Source: Cellvibrionaceae bacterium (GTDB taxonomy: Bacteria > Pseudomonadota > Gammaproteobacteria > Pseudomonadales > Cellvibrionaceae). From it: 10,368 bases of DNA. Numbering within the stretch: position 1 is the first letter of the stretch; every line of letters starts with the position of its first letter. The DNA is taken from assembly GCA_021151825.1 (NCBI GenBank), contig JAGKWQ010000021.1:1-10368 (forward strand), in the 5' to 3' direction. Both the position numbers and the translations under genes were made by a program. Shown one piece after another: positions 8,401-10,368 of the stretch. The notes under the pieces are model-generated. The model was not told the origin of the DNA and searched no databases. It worked only from the letters and a program-made list of their open reading frames with translations.

Positions 8401-10368
8401 ATAACTTGTGAGGCCACATTAATTCCATCAAAGAATGCGATGCCGACTTTCACCTCGGTTCCATCGGCAAAGACAATCTTGTCGATGTACTTTTGTGTAG
8501 CTCCTTCTTTATCAAAGTGAGACTCTACTCGTAACGTATCCTGGGTACCGTTAATTGAAATCAGCAGATCATCACCCTGACGGGCAATCACTACGTCACT
8601 CACATTAATTCCATCAGCAAGAACAATCTTATCGTTCAGCCCGTCGCCTTGATTTTGAATACGAATTCGATCTTTTCCGTAACCAATACCGAAGCGATAT
8701 TCATCTGCACCAGCACCGCCAATCAATACATCATCACCAGCACCACCGTCGAGAACATCATTACCGAGAGATCCATTAATTGTGTCTGCGCCACCTAATC
8801 CAAATAAATAATCGTCATACATTGTTCCGATAATAGTGTCCGCATTACCTGTTGCATTAATGGCAATCGCAATGACAATACCAATGGCTTCTTTAGAGTA
8901 AGCGGCAGCTTTTCCAGCATGCACAAAGCTATTAACTTCTGCGCGCAAGCGGCTAACATTAATCGTGTTGTATGGATTCACACCGCGAATTGCCTGGGCA
9001 AAATCCTCCAGCACATCCTGACCATTGTTGGTATGGGTATTTGCATATTTGAATAATTTATCAACGACCTGACTAAAATCACCTAACCACAAACCATTAG
9101 TTGAGTCCTTCGTCCAATCAATTTCTTTAAAGAAAGATTTCAGGTGCGTTTTTGCTGACAATTGATAGAACGCAATATCGACAAATTGATCAAAAATATC
9201 TTCATACAGTGCAGCGTACTGAGTTCCTGCGCCTTGAGGACGATCCAGCGTGAAGCCATAAAATGCTTGCAGCGCTCCAATTTTCCGCGCATCAATGGGC
9301 GATTGGTAATGTGGGCGGTACGCTCCTGTTTGGCCAGTCCATGCAAAGAGAATTGGCTCCATCAGTGCGAGGCGCTCTGCTCTGGAATCTGCATTGATAA
9401 AATCAGTGACAAGTTGTTTTAAGTTTCCCGATGTATCGCGGGCCATTGCTTGATGCAATGAGCGCGACATACCAAAACCCATCGCATCAGGAAGCAATGC
9501 AATTTCACTGTCAACAGAGACAAGGCTTTCTTTGGTATCGCTAAGATTTGTCGCAAACCAAACATCCGTAACATTCATCACCGTACCATCATCTTTTGTA
9601 TAGATACCGGTTTGGCGATGTTCATTACCCGCAGCATCAACCAATGTCTGGTTGCTGTAGCTCGTTGATATTGATTTGATCTTTAAATCGCTCAGCGCAA
9701 ATAATTCACCACTATCAGATTCACCATCCTGATCGAGGTCGCGCCATACGCGGAGATCCGCATAAATTGGATCATTTTCATCAATATATTTATCGCCATT
9801 TACATCAAGCTCACCCAATGCAATAAAACCATTAGCAGCCTGAGAGCCACTACTTAAAATGGTTGCATTACCAAATAACTCACGCCCGGAAGTAATCTTT
9901 CCGTCGCCATCGCGATCAAGCACCAACAAACCATCATCCGCAGATACAAATCCCGTTAATTCACGGAATGAATCGCCTGCGTGATCAAAATAAATTCCTG
10001 ATGCTTTGCTTACCGTCTCAACGCCATCTCCATCTAAATCCAGAACAAGCGGAGATGCGGGTGTTGGTGGTGGCGGTGGTGGTGGTGGTGGTGGTGGCAG
10101 ATCATGGTCTCCATCTCCGTCTCCATCTCCATCTCCATCGCCGTCTCCATCGCCGTCTCCATCTCCATCTCCATCGCCGTCTCCATCGCCGTCTCCATCT
10201 CCATCTCCATCTCCATCTCCATCTCCATCTCCATCTCCATCGCCGTCTCCATCGCCATCTCCATCGCCATCTCCATCGCCGTCTCCATCGCCGTCTCCAT
10301 CGCCGTCTCCATCGCCGTCTCCATCGCCGTCTCCATCGCCGTCTCCATCGCCGTCTCCATCGCCGTCT
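2304..10368 (-). CDS. Giant type I-secreted RTX calcium-binding protein (N-terminus beyond window)
   Basis: The frame is open from the right edge to TGA at 2304-2306, giving 2687 visible residues. A TTG at 9927-9929 is not the start, because conserved protein sequence continues upstream of it. In order the protein has: a (Gly-Asp)43 linker (10107-10368); eleven prolines (10065-10097); a conserved module opening PLVLDLDGDGVET, with GLLVLDRDGDGKI and further Asp-rich EF-hand-like loops (9705-10052); a mostly helical region without RTX repeats (about 8870-9600); four RTX blocks with GGxGxDxUx nonapeptides, separated by spacers resembling the haemolysin-type calcium-binding-related domain; nine identical-length 161-residue units (2673-7019); a diverged tenth half-unit; and a C-terminal tail of the type I secretion kind. 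RTX proteins pass through an ABC/MFP/TolC channel unfolded and fold on binding extracellular calcium. The activity (toxin, adhesin, enzyme or surface layer) cannot be told, since any N-terminal effector domain is missing. No transporter genes are in the window. Confidence 0.95.
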   Translation of the reverse strand, partial: DGDGDGDGDGDGDGDGDGDGDGDGDGDGDGDGDGDGDGDGDGDGDGDGDGDGDGDGDGDGDGDGDGDGDGDGDGDGDGDGDGDGDGDHDLPPPPPPPPPPPTPASPLVLDLDGDGVETVSKASGIYFDHAGDSFRELTGFVSADDGLLVLDRDGDGKITSGRELFGNATILSSGSQAANGFIALGELDVNGDKYIDENDPIYADLRVWRDLDQDGESDSGELFALSDLKIKSISTSYSNQTLVDAAGNEHRQTGIYTKDDGTVMNVTDVWFATNLSDTKESLVSVDSEIALLPDAMGFGMSRSLHQAMARDTSGNLKQLVTDFINADSRAERLALMEPILFAWTGQTGAYRPHYQSPIDARKIGALQAFYGFTLDRPQGAGTQYAALYEDIFDQFVDIAFYQLSAKTHLKSFFKEIDWTKDSTNGLWLGDFSQVVDKLFKYANTHTNNGQDVLEDFAQAIRGVNPYNTINVSRLRAEVNSFVHAGKAAAYSKEAIGIVIAIAINATGNADTIIGTMYDDYLFGLGGADTINGSLGNDVLDGGAGDDVLIGGAGADEYRFGIGYGKDRIRIQNQGDGLNDKIVLADGINVSDVVIARQGDDLLISINGTQDTLRVESHFDKEGATQKYIDKIVFADGTEVKVGIAFFDGINVASQVISEGADEIHGTSEANILNGLGGHDSIYGKDGADTINGGLGSDQLYGDGGNDLISGDDGNDRLFGGDGDDFLIGGAGHDQITGGDGNDSLYGDAGEDLLTGGKGNDNYYFKLGDGLDLIDNQGATGDVDSIIFDVGILSQDLIYRRSGNDLIITITENVNEISVRNFFANEAGKIDNVIFKDSNSVSSLLTTSDLNQLVQKPSHLADLIYGDATDNILNGLTGADTLYGEDGNDVINGGADNDNLFGGNGNDLLSGGDGNDYLSGGAGNDTLDGGSGNDTLTGGSGNDTYLFGLGSGTDQIENSDSNPQRLDKLVFAADIAPADVLLLHTGDDLRLTLFSTGESVTIKNYFYGDNQSSNTVNAILFADGSEWTFDFIKSNAASITAGNDSLVGSNGIDFFSGAAGNDTISGGGANDHLNGDAGDDVLRGDAGDDVLNGGEGNDLLDGGIGNDTLSGGAGNDVFVFRKGSGNDTVYAYDSTVDRIDTIRFEDVNLTDISGLRRVGDDLFIDYGVSDSIKVHDYFYSNSYKFNKIEFANGTTYTPTQLFAAIGFQYGDGHDSVVLTAEAEIVRGGGGNDTINASGGNDALFGEAGNDSLLGGDGNDSLDGGVGNDYLSGGAGSDVFVFRKGSGIDTVYAYDTTIGRIDTIRFDDVNTSDISALRRVGDDLFIDYGVGDSIKVQDFYYNSSYRFNQIEFANGTVYTPTQLFAAVAFRYGDGNDSVTLTADVEIVRGGGGNDIINAGGGNDVLFGEAGNDSLSGGDGDDLIDGGIGNDTLNGGAGNDVFVFRKGSGNDTVYAYDTTVDRVDIIRFDDVNPADLRLLRRVGDDLFIEYGVSDSIKVQDYFYSNAYKFNKIEFANGTAYTSTQLFAAVGFQYGDSNDSVVLTSEAEVVRGGLGNDTINAGGGNDVLFGEAGNDSLLGGDGNDVLDGGVGNDYLNGGAGNDVFVFRKGSGVDTIYAYDTTAGRIDTIRFEDVNPSDISALRRVGDDLFIDYGVGDSIRVQDFYYSNAYKFTHIEFPNNIVYTVDEFITAMPFQYGDGNDSVTLSSASEIARGGGGNDTINAGAGNDVVYGEAGDDSLLGGDGNDLLDGGVGNDYLSGGAGSDVFVFRKGSGIDTVYAYDSTVGRIDTIRFDGVSPSEIKALRRVGDDLFIDYGVDDSIKVQDYFYSNAYKFNKVEFANGISYTDAEFITAMPFQYGNGNDSVTLSSASEHVRGGGGNDSINAGGGNDVIYGEAGDDSLFGGDGNDLLDGGIGNDYLNGGAGDDVFVFRKGSGIDTVYAYDTTVGRIDTIRFEDVNPSDISALRRVGNDLFIDYGVGDSIKVQDYFYSNAYKFNKIEFANGTAFTPTQLFAVVAFQYGDANDSVTLTAEAEIVRGGLGNDTINADAGNDVLFGEAGNDSLLGGDGNDSLDGGAGNDYLSGGAGNDVFIFRKGSGIDTVYAYDTTVGRIDTIRFEDVNPSDISALRRVGDDLFIDYGVGDSIKVQDFYYNSSYRFNQIEFANGTVHTPTQLFAAVAFRYGDGNDSVTLTADAEIVRGGGGNDVINAGGGNDALYGEAGNDSLSGGDGNDLLDGGVGNDTLNGGAGNDVFVFRKGSGNDTVYAYDTTADRIDTIRFEDVNPADIRLLRRVSDDLFIEYGVSDSIKVQDYFYSNAYKFNKIEFANGTAFTPTQLFAAIAFQYGDGHDSVTLTAEAEIVRGGLGNDTINAGGGNDALFGEAGNDSLLGGDGNDVLDGGVGNDYLNGGAGNDVFVFRKGSGVDTVYAYDTTVGRIDTIRFDDVNTSDISALRRVGDDLFIDYGVGDSIKVQDFYYSSSYRFNQIEFANGTVYTPTQLFAAVAFQYGDGNDSVTLTADAEIVRGGAGNDVINADGGNDVLYGEAGNDTLNGGDGNDLLDGGAGNDSLTGGAGNDTYIFNTAFGQDSINNYDTNAASIDVAHFNNATIEDLWFSRSGSDLVISRVGTTDKVNVSNWYSGASYQLDKIEVDSAVLLNSQVNQLVNAMASFAPPVGVGSVMSQDTKDQLQPVLAASWQSS
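2673..7019 (-). repeat. Nine tandem 483-bp units (161 residues) in the RTX gene
   Basis: Each unit starts at F(V/I)FRKGSG. The matching codons recur at exact 483-bp steps, with units beginning (minus strand) at 7019, 6536, 6053, 5570, 5087, 4604, 4121, 3638 and 3155. A diverged tenth half-unit (YIFNTAFG) continues in register from 2672. Each unit has a calcium-binding-related spacer of about 100 residues (DTVYAYDTT, RIDTIRF, LRRVGDDLFI, DSIKVQD, KIEFANG, QYGDGNDSV) followed by about six RTX nonapeptides (GGGGNDTIN to GGAGND). No insertion or deletion was found in the nine units. Confidence 0.95.
7020..7260 (-). repeat. RTX nonapeptide block just before the 483-bp array
   Basis: About eight imperfect GGxGxDxUx nonapeptides read from NDSLVGSNGIDFF to GGIGNDTLSGGAGND and lead directly into the first FVFRKGSG unit. 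Each run should form a parallel beta-roll that binds calcium between turns. The first repeats are degenerate (GSNGIDFFS, GGGANDHLN) and the later ones canonical. Confidence 0.85.
7535..7785 (-). repeat. Third RTX nonapeptide block
   Basis: About nine nonapeptides run from YGDATDNILNGLTGADTL to GGSGNDTLTGGSGND, followed by TYLFGLGSGTDQIENSD and a calcium-binding-related spacer. This spacer is shorter in conserved features and differs in length from the 161-residue units, so the block is outside the regular array. Confidence 0.85.
8085..8400 (-). repeat. Second RTX nonapeptide block, the longest outside the array
   Basis: Ten or more nonapeptides run from EGADEIHGTSEANILNG to GGKGNDNYYF, including GGDGDDFLI and GGDGNDSLY. 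A spacer (GDGLDLIDNQGATGDVDSIIF to RNFFANEAGKIDNVIF) follows, of the haemolysin-type calcium-binding-related kind. Confidence 0.85.
8700..8860 (-). repeat. First RTX nonapeptide block
   Basis: About five nonapeptides run from GNADTIIGTMYDDYLFG to GGAGADEYRF, directly after the helical domain. They are followed by GIGYGKDRIRIQNQGDGLNDKIV and a spacer with DLLISINGTQDTLRV. This marks the change from the globular N-terminal part to the calcium-folded repeat part. Confidence 0.85.
8870..9600 (-). other. Helical domain without RTX repeats
   Basis: About 240 residues between the calcium module and the first RTX block have no nonapeptides and are rich in Leu, Ala, Phe, Lys and Glu. Examples are SRSLHQAMARD, AERLALMEPILFAWTG, QYAALYEDIFDQFVDIAFYQL and DVLEDFAQAIRG. 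The segment ends in a hydrophobic stretch (AIGIVIAIAINATGN) just before the RTX repeats. I do not recognise a catalytic signature. It resembles a segment that often follows the VLDLDGDG module in giant RTX proteins, and its function is unknown to me. Confidence 0.55.
9705..10052 (-). other. VLDLDGDG module with EF-hand-like calcium loops
   Basis: The segment reads PLVLDLDGDGVET, YFDHAGDSFRELTGFV, DDGLLVLDRDGDGKI, then ELDVNGDKYIDENDP and RDLDQDGESDSGEL. These are four Asp-rich loops of DxDxDG or DxNxD type; the last (about 9705-9740) fits a 12-residue EF-hand loop ending in Glu. The first half of this module lies upstream of the TTG codon at 9927-9929, showing that the protein continues to the right edge. 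Confidence 0.8.
10065..10097 (-). other. Eleven-proline linker in the RTX protein
   Basis: Eleven consecutive proline codons (ten CCA and one CCG) separate the acidic Gly-Asp linker from the VLDLDGDG module, preceded by DHDL and followed by TPASP. A stiff polyproline spacer at this place suggests a boundary between an N-terminal domain outside the window and the calcium-binding part. Confidence 0.9.
10107..10368 (-). repeat. Hexanucleotide tandem repeat encoding (Gly-Asp)43
   Basis: Codons GGA/GGC and GAT/GAC alternate without a break for 43 Gly-Asp pairs and run off the right edge. Near the edge (10273-10368) the unit is a perfect 12-mer, ccatcgccgtct on the plus strand, in eight tandem copies. 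Around 10195-10236 it is the plain hexamer ccatct. Since the unit is a multiple of three, changes in copy number alter linker length without breaking the frame. Half of the residues are Asp, so the tract is extremely acidic. Confidence 0.95.

Noticed and set aside
9927..9929. TTG codon as the start of the RTX gene
   Set aside because: The frame stays open to the right edge and encodes the conserved PLVLDLDGDG module and linkers upstream, so the true start is outside the window.
10034..10360. Minus-strand frame reading repeated Met-Glu-Thr-Ala
   Set aside because: It is an off-frame reading of the Gly-Asp tandem repeat, with no start signal or protein character of its own.

Overview
The window looks like chromosomal DNA from a Gram-negative, type I-secreting bacterium, most likely a gammaproteobacterium. 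A Cellvibrio-like lineage is only a guess, from the style of the giant calcium-binding RTX protein; nothing here fixes the taxonomy. All three genes lie on the minus strand, so transcription runs from right to left. No gene is supported on the plus strand, and there is no rRNA, tRNA, CRISPR or transposase.

Right and centre (2304-10368): the C-terminal 2687 residues of a giant RTX protein whose N-terminus lies beyond the right edge. In protein order it shows a (Gly-Asp)43 linker that runs off the edge, an 11-proline run, a conserved calcium-binding module with EF-hand-like loops, a mostly helical domain without RTX repeats, four irregular RTX blocks separated by haemolysin-type calcium-binding-related spacers, nine tandem units of exactly 483 bp (161 residues), a diverged tenth half-unit, and a C-terminus of the type I secretion kind. 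A strong intrinsic terminator (2258-2290) follows it.

Middle (964-2220): a complete gene for an exported, cysteine-rich protein. It has a signal peptide, then an LprI/DUF1311 domain with four cysteines, then seven RCC1-like repeats that probably form a seven-bladed propeller.

Left (1-939): the N-terminal 313 residues of a gene open at the left edge. It starts with a good Shine-Dalgarno 24 bp after the stop of the previous gene. Its product begins with a GH24 (T4-type) lysozyme-like domain with the Glu/Asp/Thr active-site pattern, and is entering a proline-rich linker where the window ends.

The most interesting reading is an inference: a gene whose exported product has an LprI-type domain (a family containing a proven lysozyme inhibitor) lies directly upstream of, and is probably co-transcribed with, a lysozyme-domain gene, and both follow a giant type I-secreted RTX protein. 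This fits a secreted peptidoglycan-degrading effector with a periplasmic immunity protein, perhaps with two RTX effectors flanking the immunity gene. The sequence beyond both edges would decide it.
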